This document shows, one piece after another, positions 27,329 to 36,939 of a DNA stretch of 64,000 nt (position 1 is its first letter; each line of letters starts with the position of its first letter). A program made the translations under genes and the position numbers. The stretch is from Roseitranquillus sp963776845 (GTDB lineage: Bacteria; Pseudomonadota; Alphaproteobacteria; Rhodobacterales; Rhodobacteraceae). The stretch is taken from contig CAVZOJ010000002.1 in NCBI GenBank assembly GCA_963776845.1, positions 620,001 through 684,000 of the forward strand, written 5' to 3'. The notes below the pieces were generated by a model. That model was not told the origin of the DNA and searched no databases. It saw only the letters and a list, made by a program, of their open reading frames with translations.

Positions 27329-28211
27329 ATGGCGGACATCGCGCATCCAGGGGCAGAGAAAGCCCCCGCCGAGCGGCGCCAGCGCAGCCGCGCCTGGAGC
27401 AAGTTCCGCCGGCACTACAGCGCGCTCTTCGGCGGGGCGCTGGTGTTCTTCTTCGTGGCGGTCGCGCTGGCGGCGCCGCTGCTGCCGATCCCGGACCCGA
27501 TCGCGACAGACTGGGGCGCGGTGCGGCAGGCGCCGTCGGCCGCGCATCCGCTGGGAACCGACGAGATCGGGCGCGACGTCCTGGCGCGGCTTATCTGGGG
27601 GGCGCAGGCGTCGCTGCTGGCGGGCTGCGTCTCGGTTCTGATCGCGGTCTCGATCGGGGTGCCGCTGGGCATCGTCGCGGGCTATTTCGGCGGCTGGACG
27701 GACGCCGTGATCTCGCGCTGCACTGAGGCGCTGCTGGCGGCGCCGTTCCTGATCCTGGCTATCGCGCTGGCGGCTTTCCTCGGGCCGTCGCTGACCAACG
27801 CGATGATCGCCATCGGCCTCTCTGCCACGCCGATCTTCGTGCGCCTGACGCGGGGCCAAACGCTGTCGGTCAAGGCGGAGGACTATGTGGAGAGCGCCCG
27901 CGCCATCGGCCTGCCGACGCGCAAGATCCTGACGCGATACATCTTTCCGAACGTGCTGCCGCCGATCCTGGTGCAGGCGACTTTGACCATCGCGACCGCG
28001 ATCATCGCCGAGGCTCAGCCTCAGCTTCCTCGGCCTCGGGCAGCAGCCGCCGGCGCCGTCCTGGGGCTCGATGCTGAACACGGCGAAGAACTTTCTCAAC
28101 CAGGCGCCATGGATGGCGCTGTGGCCGGGCATCGCGATCTTCCTTGTGGTACTCGGCTTCAACCTGCTGGGCGACGGGCTGCGCGACGCGCTCGACCCCC
28201 GCGAAACCTGA
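27329..28211 (+). CDS. Peptide/amide ABC transporter permease (DppC type; one frameshift)
   Basis: The partner permease, about 293 residues. It has the DppC pattern HPLGTDEIGRDVLARLIWGAQASLL, GIVAGYFGGWTD, the EAA loop YVESARAIGLPTRKILTRYIFPN and, after a +1 shift at about 28013, ASLSFLGLGQQPPAPSWG and the end FNLLGDGLRDALDPR. It closes the first importer operon and is 10 bp from the gamma-glutamyltransferase-like gene. Confidence 0.88.
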
Positions 28212-28221
28212 CGGAGACCGA

Positions 28222-30000
28222 ATGCAGTTCACCACCCGCCCCGAGATCCGCGGCACCTTCGGCGTCTGCGCCTCGACCCACTGGATCGCTTCGGCCGCCG
28301 GCATGGGCGTGCTGGAGCGCGGCGGCAACGCCTTCGATGCCGCCGTGGTCATGGGGCTGGTCCTGCAGGTGGTGGAGCCGCACCTGAACGGCCCGGCGGG
28401 CGACCTGCCGGTGATCTTTCGCGTTGCGGACGGCGAGGTGCAGGTGCTCTGCGCGCAGGGGGTGGCACCCGCCGGAGCGACGGTCGAGCATTTCCGCGGG
28501 CTGGGCCTGACGCTGGTGCCGGGGTCCGGCCTGCTGGCGACGGTGGTGCCGGGGGCGTTCGACGGCTGGATGCTGCTCCTCCGCGATCATGGCACGCTGG
28601 AGGTGGCCGAGGCGCTGGCCCCGGCGATCGGCTATGCGCGTGACGGGCACCCGATGCTGCCGCGCGTCGCCGACACGATCGCGGGGCTCGCGGACTACTT
28701 CCGCGCCGATTGGCCGACATCGGCCGCGACCTGGCTGCCGGACGGCACGCCGCCCGCGGCCAACGCGCTCTTCCGCAACCCCGACCTCGCTGCAACCTAC
28801 GAGCGGCTGGGCGCGAGCGACGGGGCGGATCGGACGGCGCGGATCGACGCCGCGCGCGCCGCCTGGCGCGAGGGGTTCGTGGCGGACGCCATCGCCGACT
28901 ACCTCGCCGAGGCGGAGGTGATGGACGTCTCAGGCGAGCGACACCGGGGCGTCCTGACGCGCGCGGACCTGGCAGGATGGCAGGCGCGCTACGAGGCGCC
29001 GGCGACGCTCGACTATTACGGCTGGACGCTTCACAAGACCGGGCCGTGGGGGCAGGGGCCGGTGCTGCTGCAGGCGCTCGCGATCCTGCGCGGCTTCGAT
29101 CTTGCCGCGATGGATCCCATGGGCGCGGAGTTCGTGCATACGGTCGTCGAGGCGATGAAGCTCGCCTATGCCGACCGCGAGGCGTACTACGGCGACCCCG
29201 ACTTCGCCGAGATCCCGATGCAGACGCTGCTGTCGGAGGAGTACGCGGCGGAGCGGCGGCGGCTCATCGGCGAGCGCGCCTCGATGGAGCAGCGGCCGGG
29301 CCGGGTTCCTGGGTTCGAGCATCAGGCAGACGCCGCCATTGCCCGCGCCGCGCGGGACTTCCAGGCCGCGACCGGCGCCGATGCCGGCGAGCCGACGATG
29401 GCGCACCTGACGGAGCGGCGCGGCGACACCGTGCATCTCGACGTCATCGACCGCTGGGGCAACGTCGTCACCGCCACGCCCTCGGGCGGCTGGCTGCAAT
29501 CCTCGCCCGTCATCCCGGGGCTGGGGTTCCCGCTGAATACCCGCGCGCAGATGTTCTGGCTGGAGGAAGGGCTGCCGACCTCGCTCAAGCCCGGCGCGCG
29601 GCCCCGGACCACGCTGACGCCGACGATCGCACGCAAGGGCGACACCTGGCTCGCCTTCGGCACGCCGGGCGGTGACCAGCAGGACCAGTGGCAGCTGGTC
29701 TGGTTCCTGCGCCACGTCCATCACGGCATGGACCTGCAGCAGGGCATGGACGCGCCACTCTTCCACTCGATGCACTTCCAGAGCTCGTTCTATCCGCGCA
29801 AGGCTGCGCCCGGGGAAATGATGATCGAGCCGGCGATGGGCGAGAGCACGATCGAGGATCTGCTGCGGCGAGGCCACATCGTGCACGTGGCCGAGCCTTG
29901 GTCGGTCGGCCGCCTCAGCGCGGCCATGCGCCACCCGGACGGACTGATGCAGGCCGCCGCGACGCCGCGGCTGATGCAGGCCTACGCTGTCGGGCGCTGA
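28222..30000 (+). CDS. Gamma-glutamyltransferase family protein, cytoplasmic type
   Basis: A 592-residue Ntn-hydrolase. GGT-family precursors self-cleave before a threonine that becomes the nucleophile; here it is the T of GDTVHLDVIDRWGN (about residue 408). Other matches: STHWIASAAGMGVLERGGNAFDAAV near the N-terminus, PGARPRTTLTPTI and GTPGGDQQDQWQ. There is no signal peptide, unlike the second paralogue at 49042-50865, so it would act on imported substrate. ATG 28222 is used because it starts at the conserved TRPEIRGTFG. It lies between two peptide-type importers. Some cytoplasmic relatives act as acylases rather than on glutathione, so substrate is open. Confidence 0.9.
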   Translation: MQFTTRPEIRGTFGVCASTHWIASAAGMGVLERGGNAFDAAVVMGLVLQVVEPHLNGPAGDLPVIFRVADGEVQVLCAQGVAPAGATVEHFRGLGLTLVPGSGLLATVVPGAFDGWMLLLRDHGTLEVAEALAPAIGYARDGHPMLPRVADTIAGLADYFRADWPTSAATWLPDGTPPAANALFRNPDLAATYERLGASDGADRTARIDAARAAWREGFVADAIADYLAEAEVMDVSGERHRGVLTRADLAGWQARYEAPATLDYYGWTLHKTGPWGQGPVLLQALAILRGFDLAAMDPMGAEFVHTVVEAMKLAYADREAYYGDPDFAEIPMQTLLSEEYAAERRRLIGERASMEQRPGRVPGFEHQADAAIARAARDFQAATGADAGEPTMAHLTERRGDTVHLDVIDRWGNVVTATPSGGWLQSSPVIPGLGFPLNTRAQMFWLEEGLPTSLKPGARPRTTLTPTIARKGDTWLAFGTPGGDQQDQWQLVWFLRHVHHGMDLQQGMDAPLFHSMHFQSSFYPRKAAPGEMMIEPAMGESTIEDLLRRGHIVHVAEPWSVGRLSAAMRHPDGLMQAAATPRLMQAYAVGR

Positions 30001-30144
30001 TGGATGCCTTGAAATCGGGCGGCATCTTGCGACGTGCACAAGCCTTGCGCAGCAGCGAGCCGCACCGCATCGTCCGGCTCGACCAGCCCCTGTCGACCCG
30101 TGGCCGCGGGACCTAAGACGGCGGGGACGAGAGGGGAGCGCGCC

Positions 30145-31029
30145 TTGAGCATCGTCGAGACCAGCCGGCCGATCGAGGAGCGGGGCGCCTTCGCCCGCCT
30201 GATCCGCCGTCCGCGTGCCGCGTTCGGCTTGACCGTGATCGCGATCATGGTCTTCGCGGCGGTCTTCGCGCCTTGGATCATGCCGCACGACCCGTTCGAG
30301 CAGAGCTTCGACGGGCTGACGCTCGAGGGCGCGCCGCTGCCGCCGGGGGGCGAATTCCCGCTCGGCACCGACCTTCTGGGCCGAGACCTTTCCTCCCGGC
30401 TGATCCTGGGGACCCGGACGTCGCTGATCATCGGTGTGCTGGCGAACGGCATCGCCGTGCTGTTCGGGGCGGGGATCGGAGTGACGGCGGGCTACTTCGG
30501 CGGCTGGATCGGCGCGGTCCTGATGCGTTTCACGGACCTGATGATGGCGTTCCCGGCGCTGCTGCTCGCGATCGTGCTGGCGGCGATCTTCCAGCCGTCG
30601 CTCCTGATCGTGGCGCTGGTGATCGCGATGGTGAACTGGGTGCAGATGAGCCGCGTGATATACTCCGAGACCCGCTCGCTTGCTGAACGCGAATTCATCC
30701 AGGTCCAACGGTCGATCGGTTCGGGGCACCTGCGGATCCTGTTTCGGCATCTTCTGCCGCACCTGCTGAGCTCGATCGTGGTCTTCGGGACGCTCGGCAT
30801 CTCGACGACTGTGCTGCTCGAGGCGACGCTGTCGTTCCTCGGCGTGGGCGTGCAGCCGCCGATCCCGTCCTGGGGCAACATCATCTTCGAGAACCAGACC
30901 TACTTCACTACGGCGCCATGGCTGGTGTTCATACCCGGCGCGGCGATCGTCCTGCTGGCCTTGTCGTTCAACCTCGTCGGCGACGCGCTACGCGACGTGC
31001 TCGACCCGACGCTGAAGGGGCGGCACTAG
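30145..31029 (+). CDS. Peptide/amide ABC transporter permease (DppC type), second system
   Basis: A 294-residue permease. The frame is open from 30034, but TTG at 30145 is preferred: GAGGGGAG lies 7 bp upstream and LSIVETSRP gives a typical short cytoplasmic N-terminus. Features: FPLGTDLLGRDLSSRLILGTRTSL, GVTAGYFGGWIG, the degenerate EAA loop EFIQVQRSIGSGHLRILFRHLLPH and SFLGVGVQPPIPSWGN. It directly abuts the DppB-type gene at 31030. Confidence 0.88.
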   Translation: MSIVETSRPIEERGAFARLIRRPRAAFGLTVIAIMVFAAVFAPWIMPHDPFEQSFDGLTLEGAPLPPGGEFPLGTDLLGRDLSSRLILGTRTSLIIGVLANGIAVLFGAGIGVTAGYFGGWIGAVLMRFTDLMMAFPALLLAIVLAAIFQPSLLIVALVIAMVNWVQMSRVIYSETRSLAEREFIQVQRSIGSGHLRILFRHLLPHLLSSIVVFGTLGISTTVLLEATLSFLGVGVQPPIPSWGNIIFENQTYFTTAPWLVFIPGAAIVLLALSFNLVGDALRDVLDPTLKGRH

Positions 31030-31950
31030 GTGGCTGGCTACATCCTGCGGCGGCTGCTGGAGAGCGCGCTGATCCTGCTGGGGATCAGCCTGGTGACATT
31101 CGTGCTGCTGTACCTCGTGCCCGCCGACCCGGCGCGGCAGATCGCGGGGCGTAGCGCGACGGCGGAGACGGTGGCCAACATCCGCGACCAGCTGGGCCTC
31201 AACGACCCTTTCTTCGTGCAGTACGCGCGGTACCTGTGGAACCTGTTCCAGGGCGACCTGGGGCGGAGCTACCTGCAGCGCGCCGAGGTGTCTGAGCTGA
31301 TCGCGTCGCGCCTGCCCGCGAGCCTGCTCTTGATGGTCAGCGCCATCGTGCTGGAGTTGATCGTCGGGCTGACGATCGGCGTCGTCGCCGCGCTCAGGCG
31401 AAACAGCGTCACCGACAACGCGCTGATGATCTTCTCGTTCGTGTCGATCTCAGCGCCGCAGTTCGTGATCGGGATCCTGCTGCTCTACGTCTTCGCGGTG
31501 CAGCTGAACTGGTTTCCCATCGGGGGGTACGGGACGTTCGCGCACCTGGTGCTGCCGACCGTGACGCTCGCGTTCCTCGGGGCCGGCTGGTACAGCCGGA
31601 TGATGCGCTCCTCGGTGATCGAGGTGCTGTCCCAGGATTTCGTGCGTACCGCCCGCGCCAAGGGCCTCGCCCGAGCGCAGATCATCGGTCGCCACGTGAT
31701 CCCGAACGCGGTGCTGCCGATCATCGCGATGGTCGGCATCGACATCGGCCTCTTCTTTTCGGGCATCGTCGTGGTGGAGAGCGTTTTCGGCTGGCCCGGT
31801 ATCGGCCAGCTGGCGTGGCAGGCGATCCAGCGCATCGACATTCCCGTAATCATGGGCGTCACCATCGTCTCGGCCGCCGCGATCGTGCTGGGCAACCTGC
31901 TCGCCGACCTCGTGGCGCCGCTGATCGACCCGCGCATAAAGCTGAAATGA
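31030..31950 (+). CDS. Peptide/amide ABC transporter permease (DppB type), second system
   Basis: A 306-residue permease starting with GTG immediately after the preceding stop. It shows AGYILRRLLESALILLGISLVTF, GLNDPFFVQYARYLWNLFQGDLGRSY, the EAA loop FVRTARAKGLARAQIIGRHVIPNAVLP and ESVFGWPGIGQLAWQAI. Together with the DppC-type gene it forms the membrane pore of the second importer. Confidence 0.92.
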   Translation: MAGYILRRLLESALILLGISLVTFVLLYLVPADPARQIAGRSATAETVANIRDQLGLNDPFFVQYARYLWNLFQGDLGRSYLQRAEVSELIASRLPASLLLMVSAIVLELIVGLTIGVVAALRRNSVTDNALMIFSFVSISAPQFVIGILLLYVFAVQLNWFPIGGYGTFAHLVLPTVTLAFLGAGWYSRMMRSSVIEVLSQDFVRTARAKGLARAQIIGRHVIPNAVLPIIAMVGIDIGLFFSGIVVVESVFGWPGIGQLAWQAIQRIDIPVIMGVTIVSAAAIVLGNLLADLVAPLIDPRIKLK

Positions 31951-31967
31951 ACAACAGGAGGGAGAAC

Positions 31968-33584
31968 ATGAGACACCTGCTTGCAACAACCGCCGTTGTG
32001 GCTTTCGTCGGAGCGGCGCAGGCCCAGGATGCGGCCGACCTGAGCGACGTTCCCCAGGGGGGTACGATGACCGTCACGTACCAGGAGGACGTGGCAACGC
32101 TCGACCCGGCGATCGGCTACGACTGGCAGAACTGGTCGATGATCAAGTCGCTGTTCGACGGCCTGATGGGCTACGAGCCCGGCACGACCGAGCTGCGCAA
32201 CGAGCTGGCCGAGAGCCATGAGGTGTCCGAGGACGGCATGGTCCACACCTTCACGCTAAAGGACGACATCTTCTTCCACAACGGCCGCGAGATCATGGCC
32301 GAGGACGTGAAGTACTCCCTCGACCGCGTCACGAACCCCGAGACGCAGAGCCCCGGCGCCGGCTTCTTCGGCATGATCGACGGTTTCGACGCGTGGAACT
32401 CGGGTGAGGGCGAAGGACTGTCGGGCGTCGAGGTGCTGGACGACAAGACGGTTCAGATCACGCTGTCGCGCCCCGACGCCACGTTCGGGCACGTCATGGC
32501 GCTGAACTTCGCGTCGATCGTCCCGCGCGAGGCGGTGGAGGAGTTGGGCCAGGACTTCGGCCGCGACCCGGTCGGCTCCGGCGCATTCGAACTGACGGAA
32601 TGGACGCCGGGCCAGCGCCTCGTCTTCGAGGCGTTCGACCAGTACCACCGCGAGGGGGTGCCCAAGCTCGACCAGGTCGTCTTCGAACTGGGGCTGGACC
32701 CTACCGTGGCGCTTCTGCGGGTGCAGCAGGGGCAGGCGGACATCCCCGGCGACCAGATCCCGCCGGCGCAGTTCCTGCAGGTGATGAACGACCCCGAGCA
32801 GGCCGACAATGTCGTCGAGGGCGGGCAGTTGCACACCGGCTACGTGACGATGAACGTCAACATGGCGCCGTTCGATGACGTGACCGTCCGCAAGGCGGTG
32901 AACATGGCGATCAACAAGGACCGGATCGTGCGTGTCATCAATGGTCGCGCGGTGCCGGCGAACCAGCCGCTGCCGCCGTCGATGCCCGGCTATGCGGAGG
33001 ACTACGAGGGCTATCCGTTCGACCCCGAGGGCGCGCGCCAGATGCTGGAGGAGGCGGGCTACGACCTGCCGATCCAGACGGAGCTCTATGTCTACAACAC
33101 CGACCCGAACCCGCGCATCGCGCAGGCGATCCAGCAGGACCTCCAGGAGATCGGCATCGAGGCCGAGATCCGCTCACTCGCCCAGGCCAACGTCATCGCC
33201 GCGGGCGGCGAGCCGGACCAGGCGCCGATGATCTGGTCGGGAGGCATGGCGTGGATCGCGGACTTCCCCGACCCGTCGAACTTCTACGCGCCGATCCTGG
33301 GTTGCGCAGGTGCCGTCCGGGGTGGCTGGAACTGGTCATGGTACTGCAATGAGGAGTTGGATGCGCGTGCGGCCGAGGCCGACGCGATGGTCGGCGACGA
33401 GGAAGCGCGGATGCAGGCGTGGGAGCAAATCTACGTCGACATCATGGAGGACGCACCCTGGGCGCCGGTCTTCAACGAGCAGCGCTTCACCTACCACTCG
33501 GACGCGATCGAAGGGCCCGACCGCCTCTTCGTCGATCCGGTCCACATCCCCGTCAACTACGACTACATCCATGCCGCACAGTAA
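31968..33584 (+). CDS. Peptide/amide ABC transporter substrate-binding protein, second system
   Basis: Family 5 binding protein of 538 residues. The start at 31968 follows AGGAGGGAG and gives the signal peptide MRHLLATTAVVAFVGAAQAQ. Blocks include QEDVATLDPAIGYDWQNW, HTFTLKDDIFFHNGREIMAEDVKYSLDR and VRKAVNMAINKDRIVRVINGRAVPANQPLPP. Its last 14 bp overlap the acetamidase/formamidase gene. Only distantly alike to the binding protein at 24736, so the two importers probably prefer different ligands. Confidence 0.92.
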   Translation: MRHLLATTAVVAFVGAAQAQDAADLSDVPQGGTMTVTYQEDVATLDPAIGYDWQNWSMIKSLFDGLMGYEPGTTELRNELAESHEVSEDGMVHTFTLKDDIFFHNGREIMAEDVKYSLDRVTNPETQSPGAGFFGMIDGFDAWNSGEGEGLSGVEVLDDKTVQITLSRPDATFGHVMALNFASIVPREAVEELGQDFGRDPVGSGAFELTEWTPGQRLVFEAFDQYHREGVPKLDQVVFELGLDPTVALLRVQQGQADIPGDQIPPAQFLQVMNDPEQADNVVEGGQLHTGYVTMNVNMAPFDDVTVRKAVNMAINKDRIVRVINGRAVPANQPLPPSMPGYAEDYEGYPFDPEGARQMLEEAGYDLPIQTELYVYNTDPNPRIAQAIQQDLQEIGIEAEIRSLAQANVIAAGGEPDQAPMIWSGGMAWIADFPDPSNFYAPILGCAGAVRGGWNWSWYCNEELDARAAEADAMVGDEEARMQAWEQIYVDIMEDAPWAPVFNEQRFTYHSDAIEGPDRLFVDPVHIPVNYDYIHAAQ

Positions 33585-34515
33585 CTGCGACCACACGATC
33601 CACGGCCGTCATCACAACGGCTGGGACAACTCCATCGCCCCGGCGCTGACCATCGCGCCGGGGGAGAGCATCCACTTCGAGTGCCTAGACAGCTCGGGCG
33701 GACAGTTTACGCCCGAGAGCCGGACGGAGGACGTCCCGAACCTCGACTTCGGCAAGATCAACCCGGTCACTGGCCCCGTCTACGTCGATGGGGCCGAGCC
33801 GGGGGACGTGCTGAAGGTGACGATCGGGCGTTTCCACCCATCGGGGTTCGGCTGGACGGCGAACATCCCGGGCTTCGGCCTTCTCGCCGACCAGTTCGCC
33901 GATCCCGCGCTGCAGGTCTGGAGCTATGACGCCGACAGCATGGCGCCGGCGCTCTGGTCCGGCGTGGGCCGGGTGCCGCTGAAGCCCTTCGCCGGCACCA
34001 TTGGCCTCGCGCCGGCCGAGGCGGGGCACCACTCCGTCGTCCCGCCGCGGCGAGTCGGCGGCAACATGGACATCCGCGATCTCTCGACCGGCTGCGAGCT
34101 CTACCTGCCGGTCGAGGTGGCGGGGGCGCTCTTCTCGGTCGGCGATACTCACGCGGCGCAGGGCGACGGCGAGGTGTGTGGCACGGCGATCGAGAGCCCG
34201 ATGCACGTCGAGCTCAGCTTCGACCTCATCAAGAACGAGCCGCTGAAGTTCCCGCGCTTTGTCACGCCGGGCCCGGTCACGCGCCACCTTGACGAGAAGG
34301 GCTACTCGGCCACGACCGGGATCGGGCCGGACCTGATGCAGGCCACCCGCGACGCGGTCTCGGGCATGATCGACCTGCTGGGTCGCGAGCAGGGGCTTTC
34401 GGCCACTGACGCCTACCTCCTCTGCTCGGTCTGCGGCGACCTGCGGATCTCCGAGGTGGTGGACCAGCCGAACTGGGTGGTGTCGTTCTACATGCCGCGC
34501 TCGGTCTTCGAGTGA
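33571..34515 (+). CDS. Acetamidase/formamidase family protein
   Basis: A 314-residue enzyme of the FmdA/AmdA family that hydrolyses formamide, acetamide or related small amides to ammonia and the acid. Signatures: HHNGWDN near the N-terminus, DFGKINPVTGPVYVDGAEPGDVL, FAGTIGLAPAE and the metal-site block GDTHAAQGDGEVCGTAIE. It starts at ATG 33571 inside the binding-protein gene and its stop overlaps the GTG of the dual ATPase, so an amide or a substrate releasing one is a reasonable cargo for this importer. Confidence 0.92.
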   Translation: MPHSNCDHTIHGRHHNGWDNSIAPALTIAPGESIHFECLDSSGGQFTPESRTEDVPNLDFGKINPVTGPVYVDGAEPGDVLKVTIGRFHPSGFGWTANIPGFGLLADQFADPALQVWSYDADSMAPALWSGVGRVPLKPFAGTIGLAPAEAGHHSVVPPRRVGGNMDIRDLSTGCELYLPVEVAGALFSVGDTHAAQGDGEVCGTAIESPMHVELSFDLIKNEPLKFPRFVTPGPVTRHLDEKGYSATTGIGPDLMQATRDAVSGMIDLLGREQGLSATDAYLLCSVCGDLRISEVVDQPNWVVSFYMPRSVFE

Positions 34516-36224
34516 CGGCATGCGAAACCGAAGGACGGGGCGATCGATGCCCCGTCCTCTCCTGCACAGGCCTGACACTTCAGGTGGCGACCCCTGGCGG
34601 GGCCGAGACGATCCTTGACGACCTCTCCTTCGACCTCATGCCCGGCGAGACGCTGTGCCTCGCTGGCGAGAGCGGGTCGGGCAAGTCAATGACCGCGCTC
34701 TCGATCATGGGGCTGCTGCCGCGGCAGGCGCGCATTGTCGGCGGCTCGATACGGATCGGAGAGACCGAGCTCACACGTCTGTCGGAACGCCAGTACCGCC
34801 GGATCCGCGCCGACAGGATCGCGATGATCTTTCAGGAGCCGATGACCTCGCTGAACCCGGTCCTCAGGATCGGCACGCAGCTCAGGGAGGTTCTGCTGTC
34901 GCACGGCGCGTGCAGCCGATCGGACGCGCCGGATCGCGCGCTCTCGCTGCTTCGCGACGTGCGTCTGACCGAGCCGGAGCGAAGGCTTTGGCAGTATCCG
35001 CACGAGCTTTCAGGCGGCATGCGCCAGCGGGTCATGATCGCGATGGCGCTTGCCTGCGAGCCCGAGATCCTGATCGCGGACGAGCCGACCACGGCACTCG
35101 ACGTCACCGTCCAGGCCGAGATCCTCGACCTGATCCGCACGCTCTCGGCGCAGCATGGCACGGCCGTGCTGCTGATCACGCACGACATGGGGGTCGTCGC
35201 CGAGATGGCCGACCGCGTCGTCATTCTGCGTGCCGGCCGCGTGGAGGAGACGGCAGAGGTCGGTCGAATCTTCGCCGCGCCGCAATCAGACTACGCTCGG
35301 ACGCTGCTGGCCGCCGTGCCGCGCCTCGGCTCGAACCCACCGCGCCCGCCGGTCGAGCCGACGCCGCCGGTCCTCGACATCATGGACCTTCGCGTGCGTT
35401 TCCTGTTGCGCGGCGGGCTGCTCAACCGGGCGAAGTCGCACATCGATGCGGTGGCGGGGGTCGACCTCAAGATCGCGCATGGCGAGACGCTCGCGCTGGT
35501 GGGGGAGTCGGGGTCGGGGAAGTCGACGATTGGCAAGGCCCTGCTGGGACTCGTCCCCTGGACCGGCTCCATCCGCGTGGCCGGGCAGCAGCTGTCGGGG
35601 CGCAGCCAGACCGCGATGAAAGAGGTGCGGCGTCAGGTCCAGATGGTCTTCCAGGATCCGGGCGCCTCTCTCGACGCGCGGATGACGGTGCGCGACCAGG
35701 TCGCTGAGCCCCTGATCGTCCACGGCCTGGCGCGCGGCTCGGAACTCGACGACCGCGTCGAATGGCTGTTCCGCCGGGTCGGCCTGTCTCCCGACCAGTT
35801 CGAACGCCATCCGCACGAGTTCTCGGGCGGACAGCGCCAGCGCGTCTGCATCGCCCGCGCCCTGGCGCTGGGTCCGAAGCTCATCGTTGCCGACGAGCCG
35901 ACTTCGGCCCTCGACGTCAGCGTCCAGGCTCAGGTTCTCGACCTCTTGCTGGAATTGCAGGAGACGGTCGGCCTGGCATATCTCTTCATCAGCCACGACA
36001 TGGCGGTGGTCGACAGGGTGGCGCACCGGGTCGCCGTCATCCACGACGGCCGCATCGTCGAGCATGGCCCGCGCGACGAGGTCCTGGGTGCGCCGCGCGA
36101 TGTCTACACCCAGCGGCTGATCGCGGCGGTGCCGGCCGGAGCCCGAAGCGATGCGCCGAGGCCACCCCAAGATGTCGGCGCAGCTGCGGGGCTTCCCTCT
36201 CTTCCTCGTCATTGCTGGCCTTGA
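34512..36224 (+). CDS. Peptide/amide ABC transporter, fused dual ATP-binding protein (DppD-DppF)
   Basis: A 570-residue protein with two complete ATPase domains. Domain 1 (about 12-275): GESGSGKS, ELSGGMRQRV, ILIADEPTTALD, ITHDMG. Domain 2 (about 290-545): GESGSGKST, EFSGGQRQRV, LIVADEPTSALD, ISHDMAV. The fusion replaces the two separate genes of the first system. GTG start overlaps the formamidase stop. The C-terminal cysteine-rich oligopeptide domain is reduced after both halves. Confidence 0.92.
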   Translation: MTACETEGRGDRCPVLSCTGLTLQVATPGGAETILDDLSFDLMPGETLCLAGESGSGKSMTALSIMGLLPRQARIVGGSIRIGETELTRLSERQYRRIRADRIAMIFQEPMTSLNPVLRIGTQLREVLLSHGACSRSDAPDRALSLLRDVRLTEPERRLWQYPHELSGGMRQRVMIAMALACEPEILIADEPTTALDVTVQAEILDLIRTLSAQHGTAVLLITHDMGVVAEMADRVVILRAGRVEETAEVGRIFAAPQSDYARTLLAAVPRLGSNPPRPPVEPTPPVLDIMDLRVRFLLRGGLLNRAKSHIDAVAGVDLKIAHGETLALVGESGSGKSTIGKALLGLVPWTGSIRVAGQQLSGRSQTAMKEVRRQVQMVFQDPGASLDARMTVRDQVAEPLIVHGLARGSELDDRVEWLFRRVGLSPDQFERHPHEFSGGQRQRVCIARALALGPKLIVADEPTSALDVSVQAQVLDLLLELQETVGLAYLFISHDMAVVDRVAHRVAVIHDGRIVEHGPRDEVLGAPRDVYTQRLIAAVPAGARSDAPRPPQDVGAAAGLPSLPRHCWP

Positions 36225-36305
36225 AACTCGGAAGAAGCGGAGCCGAGCCTTCTGTTGCTGCGGGAGGACGGCGCGGTTACGCTGCGTTGCCGCATGGAGG
36301 GCAGC

Positions 36306-36932
36306 ATGGGCAAGATCGTCACGTTCGCGCAGCAGAAGGGCGGGTCGGGCAAGACCACCCTGGCGATCAATCTCGCTTGTGCGGCGCTTTCCGAAGGGCG
36401 GGCTGTCGCGGTGCTCGACACCGATCCACAGGGTAGCCTCGGCCAATGGTTCATGCGGCGGCGAGAGCGTGGCGATCCGGGTGTCACCTTCGCGACGGCG
36501 AGCGCGTGGGGCGTTTCTTACGAATGCGAGAAACTGGCCGGCGCGCACGACCTCGTCGTGGTCGACACGCCGCCGAAGGTCGATGCCGACCTGCGTCCGG
36601 CCTTGCGGGCCAGCGACCTCGTGATTGTCCCATTGGCGACATCGCACCTCGATCTCTGGGCCACCGAGAGCGTCCTAGACCTCGCCTCTCGAGAGCGCCG
36701 CGACGCCATCATCGTTCTGAACAGGGTTCCTTCGAACACGCGCATGGCGGCGGAGGTGACCAGCGCCATCGAGGCCATGGGCGCGCCGCGAACTAAGGCC
36801 GTGATCGGCAACCGAGTCATCTTCGCCCAGGCCACCGGCAATGGATCGAGCGCTGTCGAAGCCGAGAGGCGCGGCAAGGGCGCCGCCGAAATCAGCGCCC
36901 TCTGGCAAGAGGTCGACGCTCACCTCCGGTGA
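36306..36932 (+). CDS. ParA family ATPase
   Basis: A 208-residue P-loop ATPase of the ParA/MinD superfamily. Deviant Walker A is QQKGGSGKTT, followed by LDTDPQGSLGQW and VVDTPPKVDADL. The ATG at 36306 is preceded by GGAGGG at a 5 bp gap. There is no ParB, parS or replication gene nearby, so this is an orphan of the type that positions protein cargo or plasmids; its partner is unknown. Confidence 0.87.
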   Translation: MGKIVTFAQQKGGSGKTTLAINLACAALSEGRAVAVLDTDPQGSLGQWFMRRRERGDPGVTFATASAWGVSYECEKLAGAHDLVVVDTPPKVDADLRPALRASDLVIVPLATSHLDLWATESVLDLASRERRDAIIVLNRVPSNTRMAAEVTSAIEAMGAPRTKAVIGNRVIFAQATGNGSSAVEAERRGKGAAEISALWQEVDAHLR

Positions 36933-36939
36933 CAGAGCG

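Noticed and set aside
36306..36932. Plasmid partition locus or replication origin
   Set aside because: Only a ParA is present; no ParB, parS array, Rep protein or iterons.
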